A DNA stretch of 60,000 nucleotides from Membranipora membranacea (Eukaryota > Bryozoa > Gymnolaemata > Cheilostomatida > Membraniporidae). Both the position numbers and the translations under genes were made by a program. Each line of letters opens with the position of its first letter. The stretch's first letter is position 1. The DNA is taken from the NCBI GenBank assembly GCA_914767715.1, contig OU612072.1, forward strand, positions 16,804,001-16,864,000, given 5' to 3'. Of this stretch, positions 1-10,939 are shown one piece after another. Below the pieces are notes generated by a model. The model saw only the letters and a list, made by a program, of their open reading frames with translations. It was not told where the DNA came from and made no database searches.

Positions 1-232
1 GCTTGGTCGACAGTTCTCAGACTGATGTTCTTTAAAGTGTACGTAGGTACTGAAATTGGAAGCTTTGATTTACGTGATATCCTAAGATGTTCGCACTTGG
101 AGACATTAAATTTCATCTGGGAGTTAGCAGCCCAACTTTGTATATTATTGAGGTCCTCTTGTAGGAGCTCTTTATCACTGTCGCTCTTGATACTATGGTA
201 AAGGAGAGAATCATCTGCATAAAGTTTGAGAC
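1..232 (-). mobile_element. Non-LTR retrotransposon reverse transcriptase fragment
   Basis: The minus strand stays open across the window edge and reads as reverse transcriptase motif C: LYADDSLLYHS, then a stretch containing LLQEDLNNIQSW and MKFNVSKC. The YADD box followed by a Leu-Gln-x-Asp-Leu helix, a Trp and an FN-x2-KC element is typical of the palm and thumb of jockey/CR1-type non-LTR elements. The element is truncated by the window start on its 3' side, and on the other side it meets duplicated MRPL4-intron sequence near position 232. No second copy of this exact segment is seen in the window. Confidence 0.75.
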
Positions 233-275
233 AATGATGGATATAATGTGTAAGTAAGAATGTGATTGACCAATT

Positions 276-403
276 AGCCCAGAAGTTATGAAGCCCAGAA
301 GTAGTGATGCCCAGAAGTGATGAAGCCAAGAAGATATGAAGCCCAGAAGTTATGAATCCCAGAAGTTATTAAGCCCAGAAATTATGAAGCCCAGAAGTTT
401 TGA
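276..403. repeat. 16-bp tandem repeat, eight units
   Basis: Eight imperfect copies of AGCCCAGAAGTTATGA lie head to tail. The array is downstream (minus strand) of an MRPL4 penultimate-exon copy, inside what would be its last intron. A paralogous eight-unit array is at 21348-21475, while the related segment at 11.7-11.8 kb has no array. Confidence 0.9.
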
Positions 404-472
404 GTGAAAAATCACAATGAGAAGTATGTTGGTTCTACTGAAAGTCTTGAGGGGAGGGGGGGGGGTACTCAC

Positions 473-1025
473 CTAACACAGACATAGCATTGTATTCTGG
501 GAATTTACTGAGAGAGTTGGCTATATTCTAAAGCATTTCATCAGCATCATCCACAAAGAGGACAGATAATCCCCAATCTCGTGATTACTGTGGGTATATC
601 CGGCGAGTCTACCATAAATGAAGACTTCTACAACCAACAAGATATCCGTATTAACCATTATAACTTAATAATGATAAAAAAATTGTGACATTAGAGAGGC
701 AGAAACTGGTTAAATTGATAAGAATGGTCTAACAAAAAAGCAGACTTTACGTCCCTCTGCCATCTTCTTGGCCTTGGGCGGTAAATATATTATATATACA
801 ATGTTCTTCATCCTTTCTGCTAAGTTAGTCGGCAATTTAGCTCAGATACTGCAGTTTATATTATTATATCATTATTATATAACATTATATGTATGTATAT
901 ATATATATATATATATAGAGCCATGGTGGCAGGTTACAAATTATAACACTCACCTGAGCAAACCTCATAGATAGAGTAGTGGTGAGACCGAGCACCCTTA
1001 CTCCAAATGCCAGATTGTAAAGATA
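473..1025 (-). pseudogene. MRPL4: MRPL4 fragment: 3' half of one exon plus a broken penultimate exon
   Basis: Two pieces of a mitochondrial ribosomal protein L4 gene lie here. Positions 954-1025 encode the second half of an exon (VRVLGLTTTLSMRFAQ), followed by a canonical donor (CAG then GTGAGT). Positions 473-627 are a copy of the next exon, flanked by an acceptor (TTGTAG) and a donor (TTAG then GTGAGT). That exon starts as VDSPDIPT but a deletion of about 20 nt throws it out of frame, and it soon meets a stop. The first exon is cut at 1025, where an LTR-like element begins. Its missing first half lies at 12350-12402. A 22-bp TA microsatellite (896-917) sits in the intron. No functional product is expected. 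Confidence 0.85.
896..917. repeat. TA dinucleotide microsatellite
   Basis: A run of alternating T and A inside the intron between the two MRPL4 exon pieces. The paralogous intron has a similar run at 21966-21985. Confidence 0.8.
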
Positions 1026-2270
1026 TGTGAGGAACGGAAGTAGTACTAGTATACCAAAATCGTATACTAAATGCTTAAAATATTCAAGGTTCCAACACGT
1101 AATTTAATAAATAATTTGTCTAGTTCTGATTATAATTGAAGTTGTATTCTCTTTGAACTTTCTTTCTAGACAATGGAAGATTACTACAACTTACTAAGGT
1201 TTTGTGTAAAATTTTGGTAGCACGTTATTTTGAAATGTAACAAATTAACCTTAACAAAATTTAAAACGACGAACAGCTGGCTCCCTGTTCCCGGTTTAGA
1301 GAAACCCTTAGAATTGTTTTTAAGTCTGACCCCTCTTGGACTTCGGAGAAGTTGGCTCCTAGCCTTTTTAAAGAGTGGCTCCTGCCGATATACTGCAGAA
1401 ACTCCTTGGTTGTTCTAGAAGTAACTCGAGTGGAGTTGAAAATAATATTCATGCACCACAAAGCAATTATATAACCCTTTCTTGGTTATGACCCTGCGGT
1501 TATTATAAAAAGGGGAGGCTGCTATTTAGAAGATAAGTTTTATACTTCAAAATATCTCACAGTCTCAATTATTATATGGATTACTAACTTTCAACGCTAA
1601 AATTGATCTTTGTATAGTGCCTGGAAGCCCAATAAGGTAGCTTAGGCAGTTCAATCAGAATCACAGGCCTTATAACTGAATGTTTGTTATAGACTTCAAT
1701 CCACTTCCCTTTGGGACCAAGAGTAGCTTTAGGTCGCTTCAAATTTCGCAGTAGATTTATAATTGGAGTTATCTTTGATTATTCAAAGGTAATACAACTC
1801 CTATTTTGTGTCTGATTTGAATTTGCAAGGTTAATTTTATAAATGACTCTTGAATCCTGAAACTTGGTGTTGTTTAAAGTAACTGATTTGGAATATCAAG
1901 CGGGTGTCAAATGAGGTTAAATAATTCTATTTAGTTTGTTTTCTGAAAGTATTTTCAAAATTTCCAATAATGTTAAAATGTCAAAAATATAATATGGTAA
2001 AAAAATATAAAGATAGTAATTACCAAAAATCCTTCCTTCAGCTTTTTCTTCAGTAGTATAATATCCAAAAAGTAGTTATTATATCCAATAGTATAGTTAA
2101 TATAAGTAATATAATATCCAGTAGTAGTTAATGTCCAATATAAATCCCTATAAGATGTGAGTAGAAAAAAATTGTTCAAAGTATAAGGTATACGTAAATA
2201 ATTTAGCTTATGATAAAATAATTCAAAGATAGTTCGTAATACAATTCTTATAATTGTATTAAAAGTGTTC

Positions 2271-2292
2271 TGTGTGTGTGTGTGTGTGTCTG
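2271..2292. repeat. TG dinucleotide microsatellite
   Basis: A TG run inside the LTR-like element. The partner element has a CA-rich stretch near 13840-13865 in the corresponding place. Confidence 0.75.
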
Positions 2293-2440
2293 TGTTAGTA
2301 GTTCAGTAGTTCAGTAAGTAGTGTCGAGTTTTTTCTCCTTTTATACCATCTGATTGGTTTTCCAGCACGTGTTGCTAACATGTCTGTAAGAGCAGAACGT
2401 GTTGATAACTGCTGTTCTATCAATGAACTAAATCATTGGT

Positions 2441-2540
2441 TCTATGACGTTCTATGATGTTCTATGATGTTTTATGATGTTCTATGATGTTCTATGATGT
2501 TCTATGATGTTCTATGATGTTCTATGATGTTTTATGATGT
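2441..2540. repeat. 10-bp tandem repeat, ten units, inside the LTR-like element
   Basis: Ten consecutive units of TCTATGATGT with a few single-base variants (TCTATGACGT at the start, TTTATGATGT twice). The homologous place in the partner element (near 13712-13722) carries one unit only, so the array expanded after the two copies separated. Confidence 0.95.
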
Positions 2541-3167
2541 TATTGTAGCCTCATCTCTTTTGTTGTCGCTGGTTAATAAGAAGGGGGGGGGGGGGTGATT
2601 TCTTCCTGAAGTCCAGAATGTTCTTTATTTCAGCCTCAGATTGCACCATTGATTAGCAATATTCGTTTGACTCATCTTCCTTTAGGAAACTGGAATGTCC
2701 AGTTTCCTATAGTTTTCTCTGTCTTACTAACATTTAGTATTATTTATTATAATTATATAGAGTTTTTGTTTAGCCGTTTTTCAAATGTGACCGTATTAAT
2801 AGATACCATTTGCTTCCGGGTTCAAGTAATTTTCAGGCAGTCAGATTTCATGTTTTGACTTAGATTTCCAAATTTCAGCATCATCAGATAAAATTTACGG
2901 CGATAAACAATAGATAAAGGATTAGCTTATTATGACTAAGCATCGCGCTAATTGTCGACTTATTGAAGGCTTGGGTATTTGTTAAGCTGTTCTGCCGTAG
3001 CAAATTATATTAATGATGGTGCGCTGAAGTAAAATTTATACTATATTTGTCATTAACCATGGATGTCATCTATACCTGCTGTGTTGAATTCTACCTGGGT
3101 ATATAAGCATTTGCGGTAAATCAATATGGCAGTGCTTAGAGTTGTTTTCCTTTTTTCTGTGCTGACA

Positions 3168-3859
3168 AATCTCACATATGTGTGCTGCAAACAAGGTCTA
3201 TCAATCAAGCCACTGACAATAACAGCACAGTGACTATAAAAATTCTTGCCCTTTTCTTACACAGTGCAACAAAACAATTGCTCATAATCCTTGAAGAATT
3301 CATTGGTTGCAATATAAAACTATGAGGATTGACCAATACTGCTCATCAAAAGCCGGCAAAACTTTAGGAAGTGCTGCAAGCATCTCCATTTTGCTAATTA
3401 TAATAATTTCATCATTGGATGCAATAAACCAATACCAAAAAGGCTGAGTGAGTTTATTGTTCAAGTTACGCAACAAAGGTATAAAATAAAGCCATAAATT
3501 TAGCTTAGACCCTTTACAAACATAAGATGTATCATTATAATTCATTTTTATTTTTATATAACAAAATAAATGAATGTATAAATATTCAGTAAGGCTGAGC
3601 GATAAGATATAAACATGATCATAGTAACAGAAGAGGAAAAATGCATCTTAGCTGTGAAGAAAAGGTAGAAATAAAAATGATGGTTTGGTATAACCGCTCT
3701 ACTATGGTCGTAAAACAGGTGATCAAATGGATAAATTTTAATGCGATATATAGCTTTTTAAAACTGTTCAACCTTGGTTCAACGACGCATATAGATCATT
3801 GCCAGGCAAACAACAACAGCCATTATTAACAAAAATAAGGTCGATAGAGTTTCTCTATT
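3168..3859. other. 3' flank of TRIM gene A, no gene seen
   Basis: This stretch is homologous to the 3' flank of gene C (41385-42445) and, more weakly, to those of the other exon 8 copies. It contains short open frames that do not behave as genes. The single TCTTACAC near 3256 is the empty site of the hAT-type insertion found at 41463-41833. Confidence 0.7.
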
Positions 3860-4445
3860 TCATTCAGTGAGAATCTCATACATGAGGACAGATTTCTTAG
3901 CGAATGTAGGAACTACGAGTGTTTTACCGTACAGACATAAATCAACTGAATAAGGCTTCTTTGCTGGATCAGTCAGTACTCTGTTCAGATTTCCTGGAAA
4001 TGACAATTATACCGGGTATACAATTATGTAACTACAATATAAGTAGAGGACGAAAACTCCTGAAATAAATCTCCTACACTCGAGATTGTAGAGGGAGGAA
4101 CCTGTTCATATATATAAAAATATATATATATATGAGCACAGATTTCTCATCGAATGTAGGAACCACGAGTGTTTTACCATACAGACATAAATCAGGAATG
4201 TATGATTCAGAACTTTTTGCTGGATCAGTCAGTACTCTGTTCAGATTTCCTGAAAATGGCAATTATACCGGGTATACAAATATGTAACTACAATATAAGT
4301 AGAGGACGAAAACTCCTGAAATAAATCTCCTACACTCGAGTTTGTAGAGGGAAGAACCTGTTCATATATATATATATATAGAAATATATATATATGTAGA
4401 AATATTATAAACATATATATATATATATGTAGAAATATTATAAAC

Positions 4446-4476
<31 letters not shown>

Positions 4477-7400
4477 ATACACACATATCTAACATTCTCA
4501 CTGGTCTCCAGTATCATTACAAATGTATGTATAACACAAAATTGATTTTTGTGTATATTACAAAATTTAATCTAATGGACAAGTGTGTATCATGAGATCA
4601 TTATATTTATGTATATATTATATTTATGTATATATTATATATATTTTTTACAACCTACCATTACCCTCATCCAAAACGGATATTGCTCTGTGGTCCAAGA
4701 TCTTTCTTGCCACTAGTACGACTCCTGCGGGATGATGAACTATCCCTCCAGGGAAGGTAAGGCTGTCACAGCCCCAGATAAGACTTCCATCCTCTAAACT
4801 CATCTTCACTACTCTTCCTGCTGATCTGTCAGATATGACCACACAGTCATCTCCACAGCTGCTCATGCTCACATTGTCTTTCATTGTCAGAGCGACAGGA
4901 CAGGGAACTCTTCTGATGACATCTCCTGTGAGTGAGTAGATGATGATCTGCTTAGCAGGCCAATCTCCAACAGCTAGCTGATTATCATTGATGACTACAA
5001 TACGCTGTCCTGCGTAATGAAAGGTACGATGGTCCCAGGATGTTAGTAATGAGCCATCAGATATATCATAGACATTGATCTTTGATTGAGTTTGACTGAT
5101 GATCATGAGGCTGTATAGTCTGTTGTTATACGCAGCTAGAGAATCGACATGTCCGACTTTGATGAATGCTTTGTGCACATTGCCTTGCTGATCTATTCTG
5201 TCAGTAGCTCCTCCAAAATGTCCTACATAGGTGAATCCGTTATAGTGACATACTGTGGTACATTCACGGTCAAACTTAACCTCTCTGATCAATCTTATTC
5301 CAGCTGGAGTTTGTTGTGGTGGTGGTGGAGGGACGGTCGAGGGAGGTGTTGCAGCTGATGGTGGCCGATTGGGGGCTATTGGTGATGGAGGCTTTACAGT
5401 GTTTAGATTGTAAGCTTCCCCTCTTAGCACAGTTTCACCCTCCTCAGTCAACAATTCCATAACTGGGATAAATTCAGTGTCTGTAAAAACAAAGGGCTTT
5501 CAGTTATAAGATGCTGGTCTGCATGCATGAGATTCTTACATATAATATGTGGAAAAATTAGGACTCTGAGAAAATGTTTTGTAGAAGGAGTTATCCCCTT
5601 TCTTCAAAGAAGAAAACAACTACTAAATCATCACAGTCCTGCTTTATTATTTAGCAGGTGATGAGATTCATTTTATCAGATGGTAATAAAATGTGAAACT
5701 GACAATTACCTAATCACTCTCTCAAAGATCCAACAGGACAATCAAAAATGAATATATCTTGTTAATCCCCAGAATAACAATTTACCGCCAATAAAAACAA
5801 TCATTTTAAAACTAGGAGTAGGCCTTTGTATCATATGCATATTATTAACATGTTTTGCCTGACATAGACTAACCTTCAACTCTCAGTGAGGCCACATCTC
5901 CCTTCATATTCATGCCAGGTAACTCATAAGAGGTCAGAGACTTCAGGAACTCAAGACTTTCTTTGTACTTCTCTACAAGGTCAACCTGTTCAGGATAATT
6001 CAAATTTTTATCACAGAGCCATCATGGACAATATAGCTTGCGAGTGCTTGCTTGTGGCCTTTTGCGTGTAAAACTGATTAGCAAGTAGTCCAAGACAGTT
6101 ACCAACTGAGCTATATCTTGGGAGAAGAACTTCAATCACAGGAGCTTAAAATTATCAAAATGTTAAAATAATTATCTTATTGTTCAAACAGTTCAATCCC
6201 ATTTGTGTCATAGAGCAAGCCCTTATCTAAGCAAATCACTTTCCGATAGTTACCAAATATACCATCGGATAATACTGTTGTTGAAGCACATAAGCCCAAT
6301 AACCTTTAAACTGATCACTTTACACAAGACTTATCTGGTAAAAAAACCAAAATTAAGTTAATGTTTTTAATCATGACCCTCAGTAGTACGTCCGCCCCCT
6401 TGCTCTTTGGATGATTTCAACTGTTGAGCGAGCCTTATCAGGTCTGGCTAGGTAAGGTGCTCTAGGAGACAAAGAGTAAACAAAAGGTCCCACCTGTATA
6501 AAATAGCTCAGCCGTTTAGGAGCCTTGACCTCAACATCATTGGACACTCACCTGATGATAGTTGTTCATTCTGTCATCATCATCCTGTAATTTCCTCACT
6601 ATCTCGCTGTGTATTGTCTCTACTTTCTGCTCTAGAAACACTTCTCTCTCTATTCTCCCTTTACTTCTGTGTGCTTCAAGCTTTAACTCCAGCCTTTCAT
6701 ACTCCTCCATCACATAGTTCATCTAAAACAAAATAAAAAAATTTTAAATGCTAAATCAGTGAGTGTCAATCTCATGCATATCATAAGCTTCAACTAACTT
6801 TCAATAAATAAATAGGCCACCATAGTTTATTAACTTGTCTACTAGGGAGTTGTATGCCCATAGGAATCAGAGGACAACTTCTAGCCATTGTGCAATGATC
6901 AAGGTCATATTATTAGCATTAGATATTAGCCCTCACATATTTATCTCTGGACTGATGGAGCTGAGACACCAGCTCTTCTGTCTTCTTGTCCCAATTGTTC
7001 AGTCCTTCGATCGTATCTCTGACCAGTCTGTCAGCTTCACTTTCTCTCTGCTGAGCCTCAACTCTCAGTTTATCTAGCTCTTGTAACAGGGTCCTTTCTA
7101 ACTTCTCTAACACTGTAAACTTGTGACTGCCACCTAAAACGATCAAGCAGTTCAAACATTTTCAGGCTGCATTGAGGAAATAACGTTTGCCACAAGCATA
7201 AGGCAACACCGTACACACATAGTTGAATCACCAATATTTATTCACGCGCTAACGTTTGTGAGACTTGAAATAATTTTTGCAACATCCGTAAGCAGAGAAA
7301 AACATGTAGGAGATATATACACCTGAGGGGTCATTTACTCATGAAAGCATCCCCAATGGGATCCCCGAACCCACGACTCTGCGACTCATAATGTCTGAAA

Positions 7401-9346
7401 GAGAAGCAAGTGCTCTTACCAATTGCCCCATTTCATCGTCCCAAAAATAGAATGGGCTAATGGCTCCTATTAGCAAGCCCGCTATGCACTAGTCGAAATC
7501 GTTCTCATTGCCTGGCTGGTATCAATTCTGTCATTTCGTGGTGAATATAAACAGGGCTCTATAATAAAGACAGACTAAAAAGTGTATATTTATTCTTGAA
7601 ACATTTCAAAACAATTGGGCTACTCACCATTCGAGCAATCAATATTTTCAGGCAAGCAATTCACACAAAAGGTCTTATAGCATTCAGGACAACCAAAGGA
7701 CAGCTCTTGATCTTTGTGTATAGGACAGAATCTCTTCTCTAACTTCTTCATGGCTCTTCTGTATATAGCAATCTCCACTACATTGTGTTCCGGATTCAGT
7801 TCGAAATGAGGCTGAAAAGTACATAAAGCAAAATAGATCGTATGGCGATATATTCAATGTGTTATAGAGGATTAAATTCAGAACAGATGATAGGCGTTGG
7901 GAATGGAAAGGTTAGACAAGTTAAATATATGGGTGTAGGGTGTCTCGTCCACATCCCATGGTTACACAGTACAATTGGGATATGATGTGTCCTTACTGAG
8001 GTCGATCTTGGTTTTGAAATAGTCTGGTATTTGTTCTCTTGTTTTTGTTCGAAACAATCTAATCTGTCATTGTCTCATAAAAGGAGGGCATTTTCATTGG
8101 TGGGGGTATATTTTAAAAAAAGTTTTGAGAAGTGATTATAACATAATATGATGGCGCTGGGATGACGTTGTTCTGGTTTTGGTTATGACATGAAGCTGGT
8201 GGTGGGTATTGTTTAGAAAGTTTTGAGAAGTAATTATAATATAATTGAATGGGTACACATGAGGGCAAGCGAACGACGTAGTTGTGGTGATGAGTGCAAT
8301 GAGAAATAAATATAAATTGAGCCGGCAACAGAGAGGGCGACGGACTCAGGCTCAGAGAGAGAGCTTGGCAGAATCACCACGCAGCGTTTTAGTGAAAGAA
8401 GGAAGGTTCGTTCGACTCTATATTGTGAACTCATATCATGTCATATATTATAATAACAGGTAAACTATTTTAAACAATAAATAAATTATTTAAATCTATA
8501 AAAGCTCTGTGAAGTCTGTCTAACTTAGTTAGTTTGGAATCACGGGTGTTCTGCCCCAACAAAGCACATCAGTAAGAACCCTATAGTGTGCTTTGCCAAC
8601 CGATTGATCTCTACACTGTATTGGGAAGATAACTTTAAGCGATGGGATGGGAAGGGACAGAGCAGAATACATTAAAATTCTTTTAAGGCATTGTGATGCG
8701 ATAGACAGCAAAACAAATACGGTGAAGAACAAAATTAGATGAAAATCAAAAGAATAGAGAAATGCAATTTGAACGATGTCAGATCATGTTATATTGAAAA
8801 GTTTCACTCACCCCGGAGTGGTTGTCACAGAATACATTGTTACAGTCATAGCAATACATGTCAGCAGTATATTTATCTTTCTCATTTTTCTTCTCACAAA
8901 CATGACAGAGAATTATCTTCTCTTCTGCTTTTTTGCTTGAGGCTGATGGGATGTTCACAACAGTCTCGGCAGTGACTGATCTACAACACGTAGAATGGCA
9001 ATTGCAAAGGGACAGCAGAGTACAAAGAGACAGTAAATGAGTAGCAATGGACCTTGTTGATGGAGATATTTTTCAGTGATATTTTACTGGCAATCAGAAT
9101 GAGAAGCTAAAGTACAGCTAGGTTTGTAAATAAATTCATTAGATTATAACAATAGACCAAGGTTTACCTGCATGTTTTACAAGGAAACACTTGAGTTGAC
9201 ACTTCAGAGATGGTCAGTAGACACTTGGTACAGATTGTATGAGAACAGGGTAGTAGTTTTATATCACAACTGAGAAAAGTATCAAACTCCATACAGATGT
9301 AACACTGCGCTTCATTCTCTCCCGACGTTATCTGAGCGGTGGCCAT
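3860..9346 (-). CDS. TRIM-like RING/B-box/coiled-coil/beta-propeller protein, gene A
   Basis: Eight coding exons with canonical splice sites: 9168-9346, 8812-8980, 7628-7811, 6937-7133, 6552-6722, 5874-5985, 4659-5480 and 3860-3993, giving 655 codons. The start ATG (AAAATGG) opens a RING finger, C15-x2-C-x15-C-x-H-x2-C-x2-C-x13-C-x2-C59. Exon 2 has B-box 1 (CHVC, then YCYDC and CDNH). Exon 3 has B-box 2 (C-x2-H-x8-C-x2-C-x4-C-x2-C). Exons 4-5 are charged heptad-rich coiled coil. Exon 7 has a proline-rich stretch (residues about 366-397), then a propeller of NHL-like blades that finishes in exon 8. By family analogy it is a cytoplasmic E3 ubiquitin ligase whose propeller binds a target; the target is unknown. 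A second exon 8 copy lies nearer (4074-4249). Neighbours are LTR-like elements on both sides. Confidence 0.9.
4074..4249 (-). CDS. Tandem duplicate of terminal exon 8 of TRIM gene A
   Basis: A segment of about 240 bp containing exon 8 is tandemly repeated. This inner copy has an acceptor (GCCATTTTCAG) and reads NLNRVLTDPAKSSESYIPD, then KTLVVPTFDEKSVLIY. Instead of the usual end (MYEILTE and stop) it runs into a TA repeat and ends with a novel tail before a stop at 4074. With this exon the protein would have 669 residues. The outer copy (3860-3993) keeps the conserved end but has a changed loop. Which one is used, or whether both are, cannot be told from sequence. Confidence 0.7.
4361..4476. 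repeat. Clustered TA microsatellites
   Basis: Several TA runs separated by a repeated GTAGAAATATTATAAACA spacer lie in the last intron of TRIM gene A. Gene C has the same arrangement at about 42703-42800. Confidence 0.8.
7296..7441 (-). mobile_element. tRNA-derived SINE in intron 3 of TRIM gene A
   Basis: On the minus strand the head reads GGGGCAATTGGTAAGAGCAC (A-box-like), followed by a B-box-like GTGGGTTCGGGGATCCC. The tail is CCCCTCAGGTGTATATATC. Head and tail match the SINE at 30300-30447. The same intron of genes B and C lacks it. Confidence 0.7.
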
Positions 9347-10939
9347 TTTTCAAATTAAGAATCTCTGCTGCTGGTGAATAATAGAACACACATTTTGGTG
9401 CAGTGCTTAGAAAACTAATGGACATGCATATGGAGGTTCAGAAGTTGACTTTAGTTAAAACATCGAGCCGATTGTAAACTGTTGTCCGATTGCTGAGCAT
9501 TTTTTACCGACTCACAGTCACCAAGGATCGAGTTAGAGACCTTGCAGTGACCAATCAATAAAAAGTGTACTAGACTCGTCACACACCAACTGCCTCCCTA
9601 TAAGCTGTGTGGGTCATTGTGACTCGGCGAGTTGGAGAAGTCTCCTGATCACGGTCATGTTTTCCATCCTGAAAAATCTGCTTGTCTGCTTGGTTGCATA
9701 TAAAAAAAGCTATCCAAAAGGATCTTACAATACAGATTACAGCTTAATGAGGCTAAATTCTAGGGTGCTGGTCATCTACCCTCCTACCAGTATTGGAGAA
9801 CAAGTTGTATCACAGGCAAATCTAGTCTACTAGTGCAAGTTACTAATGACATAATAATACTAAAACCAGGAAATACAAAATTAAAATCTCAGAGAAAAGT
9901 CACTGTGCCATAGATGATTAATTGCAAGCTTCAAAACTGCCTAGCACTTCAAATCAAATGGCCACCAAGCCTTTTCAGACCATTTACTCCTTAATTTCAT
10001 CAAATCTTTCAGACTTAGATTGAGGGACTCACCTGCACAACTTGTCACTAGTAGAGCTTTGAACAAAATGGATGACTATTGCTATAAATTAACATAGGTC
10101 ATTGGAAATCCCACAAGCAGTTTCTGTCAAAACTGTGGGATGACAAATCACATTACATTGCAGTTTCAGATTTGACGTTTATTGCGGGAGCAGGTTTTTG
10201 CTGACCAATGAGAAAGGGGAATTTTGAGCCTCCTGATTGGGCTACCATATAAACAAACAGGAGTTGCCTACCTTTTTATTGGGATAGGATAACTCAGACC
10301 TGCTATCCAAGTGTTACTTAAGTATATACTTCCCGTTTATTGTGCCTGTGGCAACCTTAATTTTGGTCCATTGCCTGCATTCCGAGTCGCTCCCGATCAA
10401 CTGGTCACGCCGCAGGGAAGGGAGCAACAGGAATGCAGGCGATTGGACCAAACTTGTTATAGGCAACCTTGTGTTCTGTTGAATTAACTATCAATTGATT
10501 GTTTTGTTTGTTAAAGAATTGTTATATAAACTATACACTGATACGCTCAGGGAACCCAACAAATACACGCACGACAGTAAGGTTTCAAGTGGAGTTATAT
10601 AGGAAGTTGGTTATAGGCAAACTGAAAAGATTAAGGGTAGTAGAGCGTTACTTTCCTTGTATGACAAATGCTAGCTTATGTATCTAGTCAAACCATCATA
10701 AAAGTTATATTTTTTGCGTGCATGTATCTATACCTATACCAGCAAGTTTGTTTTATTGAGACAAAAGGCTGCAGCAGAATATTTCGAACACGACAATGCC
10801 AACATGTAAAGAATTTGAAACATGTGTTCAAGTACCCTGAAACGTATGATCAGCAAGTTTCAATTTCAGGTCAACCAGCTCAAATCATTAAAACAAGTAT
10901 TCCTGTACAATGAGTGCCTCTGATAATAATGGTTACGTT
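9347..10939. other. 5' flank of TRIM gene A; no gene seen
   Basis: This is promoter and upstream sequence between TRIM gene A and the MRPL4 pieces. Only short chance ORFs occur. It contains one foldback element (10361-10453) related to the ones just upstream of genes B and C. No clear TATA box can be assigned to the TRIM start. Confidence 0.6.
10361..10453. repeat. Foldback element, family 1
   Basis: Inverted arms of about 35-40 bp: the left reads TTTGGTCCATTGCCTGCATT, and the right is its near-complement ending GGCGATTGGACCAAA. They surround a short loop containing GATCAACTGGTCACGCC. The same family occurs at 31713-31827 and 47838-47953. Confidence 0.8.

Larger units (their letters stand above)
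1026..3167 (-). mobile_element. LTR-like element (solo LTR?), 2.1 kb, inverted partner of the one at 13.1-15.1 kb
   Basis: On the minus strand this segment starts TGTCAGCACAG at 3167 and ends TTCCTCACA at 1026, so it has TG...CA termini. It aligns over its whole length with the reverse complement of 13095-15094. No long ORF is present. A TATA-like motif (rc of ttttatacc, near 2338) matches a stronger one in the partner. Compared with the partner it has an expanded 10-bp repeat (2441-2540) and a TG microsatellite (2271-2292). Its two flanks do not match each other: the left is MRPL4 exon sequence, the right is the 3' flank of a TRIM gene. That suggests ectopic recombination rather than a simple insertion. 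The LTR identity rests on the ends and the TATA box, not on an attached internal domain. Confidence 0.65.

Noticed and set aside
276-403. Regularly spaced repeats suggesting a CRISPR array
   Set aside because: The 16-bp units are contiguous with no spacers, and the genome is eukaryotic.
4241-4501. ORF of alternating Ile and Tyr
   Set aside because: Translation of TA microsatellites.
5886-6071. Plus-strand ORF repeated at 44161-44406
   Set aside because: It lies opposite TRIM exon 6 and its repetition follows from the gene duplication.
6085-6115. tRNA-like A box (TAGCTCAGTTGGTAACTG on the minus strand) in intron 5 of all three TRIM genes
   Set aside because: No convincing B box or tail follows. 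It is probably an old SINE relic predating the duplications and is too weak to list as a feature.
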